This document shows positions 45,929 to 54,502 of a stretch of DNA of 64,000 bases, one piece after another. Every line of letters starts with the position of its first letter. Positions within the stretch are counted from its first letter, which is position 1. The DNA comes from Phenylobacterium immobile (ATCC 35973) (GTDB lineage: Bacteria; Pseudomonadota; Alphaproteobacteria; Caulobacterales; Caulobacteraceae). A program made the translations under genes and the position numbers. Where the stretch lies: NCBI RefSeq assembly GCF_001375595.1, contig NZ_CVJQ01000001.1:1054001-1118000 (forward strand). Direction: 5' to 3'. A model generated the notes under the pieces. The model saw only the letters and a list, made by a program, of their open reading frames with translations, was not told where the DNA came from and did no database searches.

Positions 45929-47178
45929 ACGGCGTCGTCCGCCGCCAGGGCCACTTGGTTGCGGCCACGCGCCTTGGCCTCGTAGAGGGCGGCGTCGGCG
46001 CGCATCAGCAGGCTGGCGAAATCGGCCGCATCGGCCGGAAAGCCCGCTAGGCCGATACTCACGGTCACGGGCCGGTCCACGGCGTCATAGTCCGCCGCGG
46101 CGACGGCGGCGCGGACCCTTTCGCCCACGGGAGCGGCGTCGGTCGGGCTCAGCCGTGTCATCAAGGCGAACTCGTCGCCGCCATAGCGGAACAGCATCCC
46201 CTCCGACCGGGTCACACCGGCGATCGCAGCAGCGACTTCGCGGATGATCTGGTCCCCGACGGGGTGGCCATAACGGTCGTTCACCGCTTTGAATTGGTCG
46301 ATGTCGATCATCATCAGGCTCACAGCCTGCCCCGCGCGGGCGGCCGCGAGGAGCGCCTGCGGTCCGGCCGTATCGAAGCGCCCACGATCGTCGAGCCCGG
46401 TCAGGGTGTCCTTGCCGACCATCTCCACCAGCTGCTCGTAACGTCGGCGGTAGGTCAGCCGATCGAACACGTCGCCCATGCCGTGCGGGCGCGCGGGCAG
46501 GCCGACGTCGCGGGCGAAGCGCAGATAGAGCGACAGCATCAATGTGAAGAAGGCCGCTGCGCCGACCTTGGCGATCCAGCCGCCGTAGAAGGCAGAGATC
46601 GGCACGCCGGAAATGACCCGCAGGCCGGCATAGAAGAAGGCCTGATCGCAGCTCAGGACGACGGCCAGACTGATGAATATCTTGAGGGGGACGGCCAGGC
46701 CCTTGCCCTGGCTCAGCCGTTCGAAGAGCAGGACCATGGCGATCAGGTCGACGAACAGCAGCGCGGTGCCCCAGACCATCAGCACGCCCATCTGGTCCAG
46801 GAAGCGCAGGTCGGGGTTGAACCCGGGCATCTCGGCGGCAGGCGTGTGCAGCCGCAAGATCAGCGCCAGGATGACCATCAGCACATTGCCGCCCAGCAGG
46901 CCGTAGACCGGCTGGCGCATGCTTTCGGCGTCCTCCTTCATGTAGAGCAGCAAGAAGAAGGCGAGCTTTCCGGCGAACATCACCGTCGAGCCGGGAGAAA
47001 TCAGACCGAACGGCAGCTCGATGAAGAAGACCGCGGCGAGGTAGGTCTCCAGAAAGTGCATGGCGCCGAGCACACAGAAGAAGACGCCGATGCCGATGGT
47101 CTTGCGGCTCCGAAAGATGGCCGCCATCGCCACGAAGAAGATAGTCCCCTGAGCCAGGAGGACGAGCAGTCCGGACAT
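45925..47178 (-). CDS. Membrane-bound diguanylate cyclase (GGDEF)
   Basis: About 417-residue protein with seven or so membrane segments (1-~235) followed by a GGDEF domain. The catalytic motif YGGDEF is intact in LFRYGGDEFALM, and MIDIDQFKAVNDRYGH supplies the metal and guanine contacts, so cyclic-di-GMP synthesis is expected. The position of the inhibitory RxxD reads RSEG, so product inhibition at the I-site is probably lost. The membrane part is an unidentified sensor. ATG 47178 is preferred; a TTG lies six codons upstream. Confidence 0.9.
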   Translation of the reverse strand: MSGLLVLLAQGTIFFVAMAAIFRSRKTIGIGVFFCVLGAMHFLETYLAAVFFIELPFGLISPGSTVMFAGKLAFFLLLYMKEDAESMRQPVYGLLGGNVLMVILALILRLHTPAAEMPGFNPDLRFLDQMGVLMVWGTALLFVDLIAMVLLFERLSQGKGLAVPLKIFISLAVVLSCDQAFFYAGLRVISGVPISAFYGGWIAKVGAAAFFTLMLSLYLRFARDVGLPARPHGMGDVFDRLTYRRRYEQLVEMVGKDTLTGLDDRGRFDTAGPQALLAAARAGQAVSLMMIDIDQFKAVNDRYGHPVGDQIIREVAAAIAGVTRSEGMLFRYGGDEFALMTRLSPTDAAPVGERVRAAVAAADYDAVDRPVTVSIGLAGFPADAADFASLLMRADAALYEAKARGRNQVALAADDAV

Positions 47179-47310
47179 CGCTGAGCAAATCCCCAAGGCG
47201 CGGCGTCAGCGGCCGCGTTTCGCCGCCATCGCCACGCGAGCGGCTAAGCCTAACGTCGTGGGCGTGGTCGGGCCAACGAAACCTGAACGGTGACAGGGCG
47301 CGACACGACA

Positions 47311-47338
47311 TTGCCAACCTCGTGCGAGGCGCTAAAGC
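47311..47338 (+). promoter_or_regulatory. Candidate promoter of the SDR gene
   Basis: TTGCCAA, 13 bp, then GCTAAAGC resembles the alphaproteobacterial housekeeping promoter (TTGACGS-N10-14-GCTANAWC), with a good -10 and a weak -35. It lies 28 bp upstream of ATG 47366. By eye only. Confidence 0.35.
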
Positions 47339-47365
47339 CCAAGGAGCATAAGGAGAGGAACCACC

Positions 47366-48208
47366 ATGCCCCACCCCGCTCTGCGCGCCGGCTCTGTCGC
47401 CGTGGTCACCGGCGGCGCCTCCGGCATCGGCCTGGAAGCCGCCGCCCGCTTCGCCGACTTCGGCATGGCCGTCGTGATCGTCGATATCGGGGCCGACCGG
47501 CTGGAGGACGCCCGCCGGGAGGTTTCATCGCGCTCGCGGCGCGCGGTGGTTCACGCCTTCGAGGCCGATGTGTCTGACCGGCCCGCTCTGGACGCGCTGG
47601 CCGCCGAGATGGATGACCGCTACGGCGGGGTCGACGTCCTGATGAACAACGCTGGCATAGGCGCTCGCATGGACGCCTTTGGCGAGGTCGACGTCTGGCG
47701 CCGCGTGCTGGAGGTCAATCTGTGGGGCGTGATCAACGGAACGCAGGCCTTCGGCCCGGCCATGGCTGCAAGCGGCCGGCCGGGCCTGATCATCAACACC
47801 GGCTCCAAGCAAGGCATCACCACGCCGCCTGGCTCGCCGGCCTATAATGTCTCGAAGGCCGGCGTGAAGGCCTACACGGAGGCGTTGGAGCATCAGCTGC
47901 GCAACACCGAAGGCTGCAAGGTCAGCGCCCATTTGCTGATCCCGGGCTACGTCTTCACCGGCATGACGGCGGGCGATCAGGTCGAGAAGCCGCCGAGCGC
48001 GTGGACGCCAGCCGAAACGGTCGACTTCATGCTGACGAGCCTCGACAAGAGGGACTTCTACATCCTTTGCCCCGACAACGACGTGCCGCGCGAACTGGAT
48101 GAGAAGCGCATCCTGTGGGCGGCCGGCGACATCGTCGAGAACCGCCCCCCGCTGTCGCGCTGGCATCCCGACTACGGCGAGGCTTTCGCGGCCTTCATCA
48201 AGCGCTAG
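47366..48208 (+). CDS. Short-chain dehydrogenase/reductase
   Basis: 280-residue classical SDR. TGGASGIG (15-22) binds the dinucleotide, NNAG (94-97) follows, and catalytic Ser147, Tyr160 and Lys164 (YNVSK) are present. Asp40 at the end of strand 2 (VIVD) suggests NAD rather than NADP. AAGGAGAGG precedes the ATG. Its stop codon TAG lies in the 6-bp target sequence GCTAGG that an IS element duplicated. Before insertion, the hydrolase ATG would have been 3 bp after this stop, so it was the first gene of a tight operon. Confidence 0.92.
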   Translation: MPHPALRAGSVAVVTGGASGIGLEAAARFADFGMAVVIVDIGADRLEDARREVSSRSRRAVVHAFEADVSDRPALDALAAEMDDRYGGVDVLMNNAGIGARMDAFGEVDVWRRVLEVNLWGVINGTQAFGPAMAASGRPGLIINTGSKQGITTPPGSPAYNVSKAGVKAYTEALEHQLRNTEGCKVSAHLLIPGYVFTGMTAGDQVEKPPSAWTPAETVDFMLTSLDKRDFYILCPDNDVPRELDEKRILWAAGDIVENRPPLSRWHPDYGEAFAAFIKR

Positions 48209-48209
48209 G
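48204..48209. repeat. Target-site duplication, left copy (GCTAGG)
   Basis: GCTAGG directly precedes the left end of the IS481 element and is repeated at 49230-49235 directly after its right end. It contains the SDR stop codon. Confidence 0.88.
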
Positions 48210-49143
48210 TGTCGTTTCCAAGAAGGTTGTTCACCCTTGTCCAGGGTGAGAGTCCGCCGATGCCGGCGTGAGGTCGGCTGAGGTTGTAGGCGTCGATCCA
48301 GGGTCCGATGGCTTGGGCGCGTTCAGCCGATGAGCTGTAGGGCTTGGCGTAGGCCCACTCCCTGAGGCTGGTCTGGATGAAGCGCTCGGCCTTGCCGTTG
48401 GTCCTGGGCGTGTACGGCCGGGTGCGGACGTGGCGGGCGCCGGCGGCCTGCAGGGCGTTGGCGAAGAGCTTGGAACGGTAGGCCGAGCCGTTGTCGGTCA
48501 TCACCCGCTCGACGCGGACGCCGCAACGGCCGAGCCAGGCCAGGGCGCGTTCGAGGAAGCCGGTGGTGTCGAGTTGGCCTTCCGAAGACAGGATCTCGGT
48601 GTAGGCCAGGCGCGAAGCGTCATCGACGCAGACGTGCAGGAAGTCCCAGCCAGCGCGGCGCGAGCGGCCGAGCTGGCGGTCGCCGGTGACGCGGTGGCCG
48701 GCGACGTCGAAGCGGCCGAGCTTCTTGATATCCAGATGGATCATCGCGCCCGGTCGGCTGTGCTCGTAGCGGATCACCGGCGGCTTCGGATCGAGCGCGG
48801 CCAGCTTGCCCAGCCCCTGCCGGCGCAGGATAGCCCCCACCGTCGAGCGGGCCATGCCCAGCGTCCGGGCGATCGCCGGACCGGTCATCCGCTGACGCCG
48901 CAGTTGCTCGATCTCAGCCACACGAGCCGCAGCCACCTTGCGCGGACATCGTCGCGGCGCCGAGCTGCGGTCGTGATGCCTTCGCTCGCCGCCGCGACGA
49001 TGCCGGGCGATCCATTTGCGCGCTGTCCGCAGCGACACCCCTGCCGCCTCCGCCGCCGCCTTCGCCGTCCAGCCTTGCGACACGCGCCGCGCCAGCAGCG
49101 CTCGACCCCCAGGCGTCAGACGGGCATTCTGGTGGACGTTCAT
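48205..49143 (-). CDS. IS481-family transposase
   Basis: 312-residue DDE transposase: N-terminal helix-turn-helix pair (TAKAAAEAAGVSLRTARKW, then GPAIARTLGMARSTVG) and an rve-type catalytic core with Asp138 (HLDIK), Asp217 (MTDNGSAY) and Glu253 (NGKAERF). All three catalytic residues are present. The frame runs off the left end of the element and stops in the duplicated target: the final Thr codon and TAG are partly host sequence. So its natural terminus depends on the insertion site. Probably active or recently active. Confidence 0.93.
   Translation of the reverse strand: MNVHQNARLTPGGRALLARRVSQGWTAKAAAEAAGVSLRTARKWIARHRRGGERRHHDRSSAPRRCPRKVAAARVAEIEQLRRQRMTGPAIARTLGMARSTVGAILRRQGLGKLAALDPKPPVIRYEHSRPGAMIHLDIKKLGRFDVAGHRVTGDRQLGRSRRAGWDFLHVCVDDASRLAYTEILSSEGQLDTTGFLERALAWLGRCGVRVERVMTDNGSAYRSKLFANALQAAGARHVRTRPYTPRTNGKAERFIQTSLREWAYAKPYSSSAERAQAIGPWIDAYNLSRPHAGIGGLSPWTRVNNLLGNDT
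48210..48236. repeat. Left terminal inverted repeat of the IS481 element
   Basis: 27 bp beginning TGTCG and ending GAAGGTTGTTCACCC. The outer 5 bp and inner 15 bp match the right end perfectly, and 22 of 27 positions match overall. Confidence 0.88.
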
Positions 49144-49202
49144 CCGGGACCTTCCGGGTTAGGAGTTGGAGCTTTGCAACCCCAGCCTCTCAGCCCTGTC
49201 CC

Positions 49203-49229
49203 GGGTGAACAACCTTCATAGCTTCGACA
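49203..49229. repeat. Right terminal inverted repeat of the IS481 element
   Basis: Inverse copy of the left end: GGGTGAACAACCTTC, seven less conserved bases, then CGACA. Confidence 0.88.
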
Positions 49230-49235
49230 GCTAGG
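49230..49235. repeat. Target-site duplication, right copy (GCTAGG)
   Basis: Second copy of the 6-bp target, directly after the right end of the IS and two bases before the ATG of the next gene. Confidence 0.88.
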
Positions 49236-49237
49236 CC

Positions 49238-49792
49238 ATGTCCGACCGACCGATCCTGATCGTACCCGGCCTGTTCGATTCGCCAGCCGACCACTGGCAA
49301 AGCCTCTGGCTCGAAAGCATGCCCGACGCCCGGCGCGTCGAGCAGGAGAACTGGGAGCAGCCGACTCTGGCCGAATGGACAGCCGGCCTGGTCGAGGCGC
49401 TGCGATCGGCGCCGGACGCGGTCTTGGTCGGCCATAGTCTCGGCTGCGCCCTGATCGCCCATGTGGCGAAGATCCGCGGCGCGCGGGGCATCGCCGGCGC
49501 CATGTTGGTGGCCCCCGCGGAGGTCAATCGCGAAGGGCCGGTCGGGCGGCTGCTCGAGCCCTTTGGGCCCATGCCGATGGAGCCGCTGCCATTTCCGAGC
49601 ACGGTTGTGGCCAGCCGCAACGACCCGTTCGTCAGCTTCCCGGAGGCGGCGCGATGCGCCGTGAGCTGGGGCTCGCGCTTTGTCGACCTGGGCGACGCTG
49701 GCCACATCAATGTCGAGTCCGGTTTCGGACCTTGGCCGGAGGGTCGCGTGATCCTGGATGAGTTGCTGGCGCGGATCGAAATGCGGGCATGA
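49238..49792 (+). CDS. Serine hydrolase, RBBP9/YdeN family
   Basis: 184-residue small alpha/beta hydrolase. The elbow GHSLG gives Ser67; the acid is in ASRNDPF and the His in GDAGHINVES, so the triad is complete. The start IVPGLFDSPADHWQSLW is characteristic of the RBBP9/YdeN (DUF-type serine hydrolase) group. The insertion of the IS481 element just before its ATG removed the upstream ribosome-binding context, which had been the end of the SDR gene. The next gene starts inside its stop (ATGA). Confidence 0.88.
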   Translation: MSDRPILIVPGLFDSPADHWQSLWLESMPDARRVEQENWEQPTLAEWTAGLVEALRSAPDAVLVGHSLGCALIAHVAKIRGARGIAGAMLVAPAEVNREGPVGRLLEPFGPMPMEPLPFPSTVVASRNDPFVSFPEAARCAVSWGSRFVDLGDAGHINVESGFGPWPEGRVILDELLARIEMRA

Positions 49793-50565
49793 GCGTCCTC
49801 AACGACGTCATCGCAGCGACGGGCCTGACGCCGACGACCCTGGCTGTGGCGGCGACGATCATCCTCCTGGCGGCCTTCATGCGCGGCGTGACGGGCTTTG
49901 GCTTCGCGATCGCTGCGGTGCCCCTGATGTCGCTGGTGATGGAGCCGAGGCTGGCCATCGGCGTCTCCATCCTTCTGCCCCTGCCTTCAGGCCTGATGGA
50001 CTTGGGTAAGGCCTGGCCGGCGTCGCACCGGCGCGTGATGCCGCGCCTGATCGGTGGGGCGGTGATCGGCACCCCGATCGGTATGCTCCTGCTGGGCGTC
50101 ATCGCGCCCGATCTGCAGCGGGTGATCGTCGCGGCTGCGGCCTTCTACGCCCTGGCGGCGGTCTATCTCTTCAAGGATCCGGACAAGCTCGGCCTGCTCG
50201 GTCGCCCGACGGCTGCGGGCCTCGGCGCTGGTCTGCTCAATGGCCTGGCGGGCATGCCCGGGCCGCCAGTGGTGGCCTACATCCTGACACAGCCGCTCCC
50301 CGCGGCCATGGCCCGCGCCTCAATGATCGTCTTCTTCCTGGCGACCGGCGTTGTCGGCGGCCTGTCCGGCGTGGCGACCGGGGTCATCACGCCGGGATCA
50401 GCTCTCGCCTCTCTGCTCTGCCTGCCGCTCTTCATCCTCGGCAACGGCGCGGGCCGCCGCCTGTTCGAGGCCTCGCAAGCCGGCGTCTACCGAAAGGCGG
50501 GTCTGGTTCTTCTGGTGATCGGCGCCACGTCGGCGGGCTGGAAGGGCGTCGCCGGCTTTCTATAG
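49789..50565 (+). CDS. TauE/SafE-family membrane transporter
   Basis: 258-residue membrane protein of the TauE/SafE family, with about eight hydrophobic segments and the family pattern FMRGVTGFGFAIAAVPLMSL in the first repeat and LNGLAGMPGPPVVAYIL in the second. Members export sulfite, sulfoacetate or other organosulfonates, though many are uncharacterised. It is coupled to the hydrolase by ATGA. Its 3' end overlaps the convergent MFS gene by 6 bp. Confidence 0.87.
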   Translation: MSVLNDVIAATGLTPTTLAVAATIILLAAFMRGVTGFGFAIAAVPLMSLVMEPRLAIGVSILLPLPSGLMDLGKAWPASHRRVMPRLIGGAVIGTPIGMLLLGVIAPDLQRVIVAAAAFYALAAVYLFKDPDKLGLLGRPTAAGLGAGLLNGLAGMPGPPVVAYILTQPLPAAMARASMIVFFLATGVVGGLSGVATGVITPGSALASLLCLPLFILGNGAGRRLFEASQAGVYRKAGLVLLVIGATSAGWKGVAGFL

Positions 50566-51789
50566 AGCCTGGCTCGTGGGCGTAGCCCAGACCGGCCGCC
50601 ACGCCAGGGCGGCGAACAACCCCGCGCCGCAGGCGAACAGCACGGCCGCGCCCCAGAGCGCCGGCTGATAGCTCAATCGGTCGTAGATCGCGCCCACCAG
50701 AGGCGCGCCGACGCCGTTGCCGATGCTGAACATGGCGAAGAGCCAGCCATAGATCCGCCCGTAGGCGCGAAGACCGAAATGCCGGACGGTGAAGAACGAC
50801 AGGAAGTCGATCTCCGCGCCGGCGCCCAGGCCCAGAAGGATCACCGCCGCCAGCAGTCCAAGCCGATCCGCGCCGCAGACGGCCAGGATCACGGCTGCGC
50901 CGACCGGGGCGAGCAGCGACACACCCGCCACCAGCGGCGGCGAGAAGCGGTCCAGCATCGCTCCGATGACGCCGCGGCTGATGAAGATCGCCGCCCCCAT
51001 GACCCCCGCCAACCCCGCGGCCTCCACGCGCGGCAGGCCGCGATCGGTGAGCAGGGGCACAAGGTGGACGATCACGCCGCTTTGGGCGGTGATCAGCAGC
51101 AAGATGGCGCCGCCGATCATCCAGAAGGTGGGCGTGCGCAGGGCCTCGGGCAGGGTCATGCCAGCGCGGGCCGTTGGATTGTCCGCGCTGGTCCGCGTGG
51201 CGCCGCGGCCGAGCAACAGGGCGACCACGGGAAAGGCCGCCAACACAGCGAAGCCGGCGACCGCCATGTAGCCGGCGCGCCAGCCGTGGTCGACGATCAC
51301 CATCTGCACGGCGGGCGCCCCGACCACGCCGGCCGTGGCGCTGCCCAGCAGGGTCAGGCCAAGCGCCAGACCCCGTCCGCGGGAGAACTGCAAATTCACC
51401 GCGCGTGTCCAACTGATCGGCGACGTGGCGCAGCCCAATAGCGCGATGCCCATGCAGGCGGCGTAGAAGGTCCAGAGCGCCGGGCCCACCTGCGCGGTCA
51501 GGGCGTAGGCCAGGCCCAGGCCCAGCAGCGACGGGGCCGCGATCCGGCGAACGCCATAGCGGTCGATCAACCAGCCTGCCAGCGGCGCGGAGATCACCGT
51601 GCCTAGCGTAATGAAGCTCATCCCCAGCGTGATCTGTCCGCGGCTCCAGCCGAACGCCTCGGAGAGCGGCTTAACGAAAAGGCCGAAGGTATAGAACGCC
51701 AGGCCGGTCAGGCCGGAGCAGGCGCCAACCGCGGCGGCGAGCACCGTCGGCCATCCAGCCTTGAATTCACCCGCCGTCGAGTCGGCCAT
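50560..51789 (-). CDS. MFS transporter, monocarboxylate/oxalate-formate type
   Basis: 409-residue major facilitator. The start GLTGLAFYTFGLFVKPLSEAFGWSRGQI and the loop WLIDRYGVRRIAAPS are typical of the oxalate/formate antiporter and monocarboxylate group. Segment 5 carries SATAGVVGAPAVQ. It is divergent from the TonB receptor gene across a 344-bp region with two palindromes, suggesting shared control and a joint uptake role (outer membrane then inner membrane). Confidence 0.87.
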   Translation of the reverse strand: MADSTAGEFKAGWPTVLAAAVGACSGLTGLAFYTFGLFVKPLSEAFGWSRGQITLGMSFITLGTVISAPLAGWLIDRYGVRRIAAPSLLGLGLAYALTAQVGPALWTFYAACMGIALLGCATSPISWTRAVNLQFSRGRGLALGLTLLGSATAGVVGAPAVQMVIVDHGWRAGYMAVAGFAVLAAFPVVALLLGRGATRTSADNPTARAGMTLPEALRTPTFWMIGGAILLLITAQSGVIVHLVPLLTDRGLPRVEAAGLAGVMGAAIFISRGVIGAMLDRFSPPLVAGVSLLAPVGAAVILAVCGADRLGLLAAVILLGLGAGAEIDFLSFFTVRHFGLRAYGRIYGWLFAMFSIGNGVGAPLVGAIYDRLSYQPALWGAAVLFACGAGLFAALAWRPVWATPTSQAL

Positions 51790-51848
51790 AGTTCATCTCC
51801 GTACGGTTTGCAGACCTCGCGGCGCGGAAGCCTCAAGAACATCTATAA

Positions 51849-51866
51849 TGGTATAAGTCTATACCA
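51849..51866. promoter_or_regulatory. Palindrome TGGTATA-N4-TATACCA, candidate operator
   Basis: Perfect 7-bp half-sites with a 4-bp spacer. TGGTATA half-sites resemble those bound by HutC-subfamily GntR regulators such as NagR/YvoA and PhnF. A GntR/UTRA regulator gene lies at 54650-55474, after the receptor. It is about 60 bp upstream of the MFS start, within promoter range. Confidence 0.5.
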
Positions 51867-52041
51867 ACTTCGTCGCAGCGAAGTCGGAAGCCTTTCGTGC
51901 GTCGTCGCGATCCCACGCGTCATGACCGTGGCGTCCTTCAGGTGCAGGTTTGGGCGAACAGATCACGCGTTGCTTCACACAGTCCGGTCACAAATCTGGC
52001 GACGCTTGCCTTCAGTCCACCAAAAATTAGGCAAACTGCGG

Positions 52042-52059
52042 CCTTCGCACCTGCGAAGG
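52042..52059. promoter_or_regulatory. Palindrome CCTTCGCA-CC-TGCGAAGG upstream of the TonB receptor
   Basis: Perfect 8-bp inverted repeat with a 2-bp spacer, 75 bp upstream of the receptor ATG. It could be an operator or, if transcribed, a 5'-leader hairpin. It has no T-tract after it. It differs in sequence from the palindrome at 51849. Confidence 0.45.
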
Positions 52060-52133
52060 CGCAGCCGTGGTTAAAGTGCCGCTTGGTATATCTTTATAGC
52101 TATTCTCCAGCGGACAACACCTGGGGGATTTCT

Positions 52134-54485
52134 ATGCGACAGTCACCATCGGCAGGTAAGCGTAATCTTTTCAAAAGCTTGATGATCAGCGGCTGCAGTG
52201 CGTCAGTTCTCGCTATGGCGGGGGCCGCATCGGCTCAAGCGGTGGCGGCGGACGGCGCAGCGGACGGCGTTGAGGAATTGGTCGTTACAGCGCGGAGCCG
52301 AGGCGAACGTCTTGCCGACATCCCGCTGACCATCAACGTCATCGGCGCTGATGCGATTCAGAAGGCGAACCTGAAGGGCGTCATGGACCTTTCCCGGGTC
52401 GCGCCAAGCTTCAACTACATCGCCAACCTGCGCGGCCAGGCCTTCATCAGCATGCGCGGCCTGAACCCCAACACCTACAACACCCAGAAGCAGGGCGTGT
52501 CGTTCTTCATTGACGGCGTCTACATCGCCGGTGAAGCGACCTCCTTCAACCTGCAGGATCTCGACCACGTTGAAGTGCTTAAGGGTCCGCAATCGACCCA
52601 CTTCGGACGATCGACCTACGCCGGCGCGATCAACTACATCACGCGCATCCCGGAATCGCCGACGATCTCGGGCCGCGTCACGGGTGAAGTTCAAACCCGT
52701 AGCAGTTACGACGTTAACGGCGTGATCAACGTCCCGATCGTCGAGGACAAGCTCTACGCCAGCTTCTCGGCCCGCAAGTTCCACCGCGGCGGCGTGTTCG
52801 AAGAGCGCAACTTCGGCGGCAAGCTCGGCGAGCAAGACTCGATCAACCTGGCCGCCGCCTTTGTCGTCCATCCGCTGGATGGCACGACCATCCGCTCGCG
52901 CTTCATGTACGACGAGGATGACGACGGTCACCAAATCTCCTGGACGGCCTATCGCCAGGATATGGCCGACTTCGACGTCACCTATCCGACCGGTGTGAAG
53001 TATCCGACCTTCACCATTCCCGACAGCTTCTACCGCGAGGACAAGTTCGGCAACTCGCTGGGCATCATTCCAAACCACGGCGGCGACCGCGACCGCCGCC
53101 GCTTCATGACCTACTTGATCATCGACCAGGAACTGGGCGGCGGCTACACAGCCAACTATTCCGGCGAGTACTTCAGCGAATACAACCGCTGGTGGGCTGA
53201 CGTGACCAACCGTTGGCTCGCCGATCCGTTGCTTTCCAACGCGAAGCTGGTACTGAATCCGACGCAGAACCAGACGCGGACGGTCGCGCATCAGTTCCGT
53301 GTTTCGTCGCCATCGGACCAGAGGCTGAAGTGGACCCTGGGCGCCTTCCACTTCAAGGACTCCTACGGGAGCTTCGCCCAGTATGGCCGGGTGGTTTTCG
53401 CGCCGTTCACCCTGGTGCAAGGTGTTCCCCGGCGTACGGCTGGCGCGTCGCGCACGCTCAACAAAGCCCTCTACGGCAGCGTCAACTATGAGCTGATTGA
53501 TAACCTCAATCTGACGATCGAAGCGCGATACCAGTCCGAAAAGCTGTTCACCAACGACTGCAATCTGACGGCTTGCCAAAACTATACGGCGGCGTTCTCG
53601 CGCACTGAGAAAGATTTCCTGCCGCGCTTCACCCTCGACTACAAGCTCACGCCGAATCTGCTCGCTTACGCCCTCTATTCAGAAGGCACCAAGAGCGGCG
53701 TGATCAACACCCAGTCGGGCGCCACGACCGCCGACGGGGCGCTCGCCTACCAGACAAAAAACTATCAGCGCCCGGAATATGTCGAAAACTACGAAGTCGG
53801 CCTGAAGGGTACGCTGTTCGACAGGCGCGTGAGCTTCGAAGCCGCGGTCTATAAGATGAAGGTGACCAACCAGCAGGTGTCGACCTTCGGCCTCGGCCCC
53901 AGCGGCCAGATCGAATCCTTCACCGGCAACGGCGGGGCCTCGGACATTAAGGGCGCCGAATTCTCCGGCACCTTCTACGTCACGCCGCAGTGGGACGTCT
54001 TCTACGGTGTCGGCTATGCGCACCACGAATACGTCGGCACGGGTGCGACCAACGCCACCCTGATCAGTCTCTTCGGCATCACCAGCCCGAATGCGACCCT
54101 GCAGGGCCTGACCTCGCAGCAGACGCCGCGCTGGACCATGAGCGGTTCATCGGAATACCGCATCCCCATCGGCGCCAACCAACTCGCCTTCCGCGGCGAC
54201 TGGACCTACACGGGCGAGCGCTTCGTCGACATCCCGAACCTGATCAAGATGAAGCCTTACCATCGCCTGCAGGCGTCGATGACCTACAGCCTCGTCGACC
54301 AGGAGATCGATGTGACGGCTTTCGTCATGAACCTCCTCGACGAGCATACGATCTTTGACGCGGGTCTCGGCTACGGCAACCTCGCCGAACAGCCGCCCAG
54401 CCCGCGGCTCGGCCAATCGCCGTCGATCCTGATCAACATGCCCTATCCTCGGACGTTCGGCCTGCGGGTCGTGAAAAAGTTCTGA
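52134..54485 (+). CDS. TonB-dependent receptor
   Basis: 783-residue outer-membrane receptor. A signal peptide (1-~33, ending GAASAQA) precedes the TonB box ELVVTARSRGERLADIPLT, then a full plug with FISMRGLNPNTYN and LDHVEVLKGPQSTHFGRST. The barrel ends GLRVVKKF with terminal Phe. Plug Tyr/Asn-rich loops resemble receptors of unknown hydrophobic ligands in the order. ATG 52134 follows GGGGG; earlier in-frame ATGs belong to leader DNA. It is followed by a strong terminator. Confidence 0.92.
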   Translation: MRQSPSAGKRNLFKSLMISGCSASVLAMAGAASAQAVAADGAADGVEELVVTARSRGERLADIPLTINVIGADAIQKANLKGVMDLSRVAPSFNYIANLRGQAFISMRGLNPNTYNTQKQGVSFFIDGVYIAGEATSFNLQDLDHVEVLKGPQSTHFGRSTYAGAINYITRIPESPTISGRVTGEVQTRSSYDVNGVINVPIVEDKLYASFSARKFHRGGVFEERNFGGKLGEQDSINLAAAFVVHPLDGTTIRSRFMYDEDDDGHQISWTAYRQDMADFDVTYPTGVKYPTFTIPDSFYREDKFGNSLGIIPNHGGDRDRRRFMTYLIIDQELGGGYTANYSGEYFSEYNRWWADVTNRWLADPLLSNAKLVLNPTQNQTRTVAHQFRVSSPSDQRLKWTLGAFHFKDSYGSFAQYGRVVFAPFTLVQGVPRRTAGASRTLNKALYGSVNYELIDNLNLTIEARYQSEKLFTNDCNLTACQNYTAAFSRTEKDFLPRFTLDYKLTPNLLAYALYSEGTKSGVINTQSGATTADGALAYQTKNYQRPEYVENYEVGLKGTLFDRRVSFEAAVYKMKVTNQQVSTFGLGPSGQIESFTGNGGASDIKGAEFSGTFYVTPQWDVFYGVGYAHHEYVGTGATNATLISLFGITSPNATLQGLTSQQTPRWTMSGSSEYRIPIGANQLAFRGDWTYTGERFVDIPNLIKMKPYHRLQASMTYSLVDQEIDVTAFVMNLLDEHTIFDAGLGYGNLAEQPPSPRLGQSPSILINMPYPRTFGLRVVKKF

Positions 54486-54502
54486 TCTGGCCCACGCTAG
54501 GG

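Larger units (their letters stand above)
48210..49229 (-). mobile_element. IS481-family insertion sequence, 1020 bp
   Basis: Complete element carrying one transposase gene. Both ends start TGTCG and carry 27-bp imperfect inverted repeats. It is flanked by 6-bp direct repeats GCTAGG, which fixes the ends exactly. It inserted at the junction between an SDR gene and a hydrolase gene without destroying either, but separated them by about 1 kb. Confidence 0.92.
51790..52133. promoter_or_regulatory. Divergent control region between MFS and TonB-receptor genes
   Basis: 344 bp without a gene, more AT-rich than its surroundings. It contains the two palindromes listed separately at 51849 and 52042. 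The short ORFs in it have no recognisable domain, and the open frame running into the receptor from 51897 is leader sequence. Confidence 0.55.
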
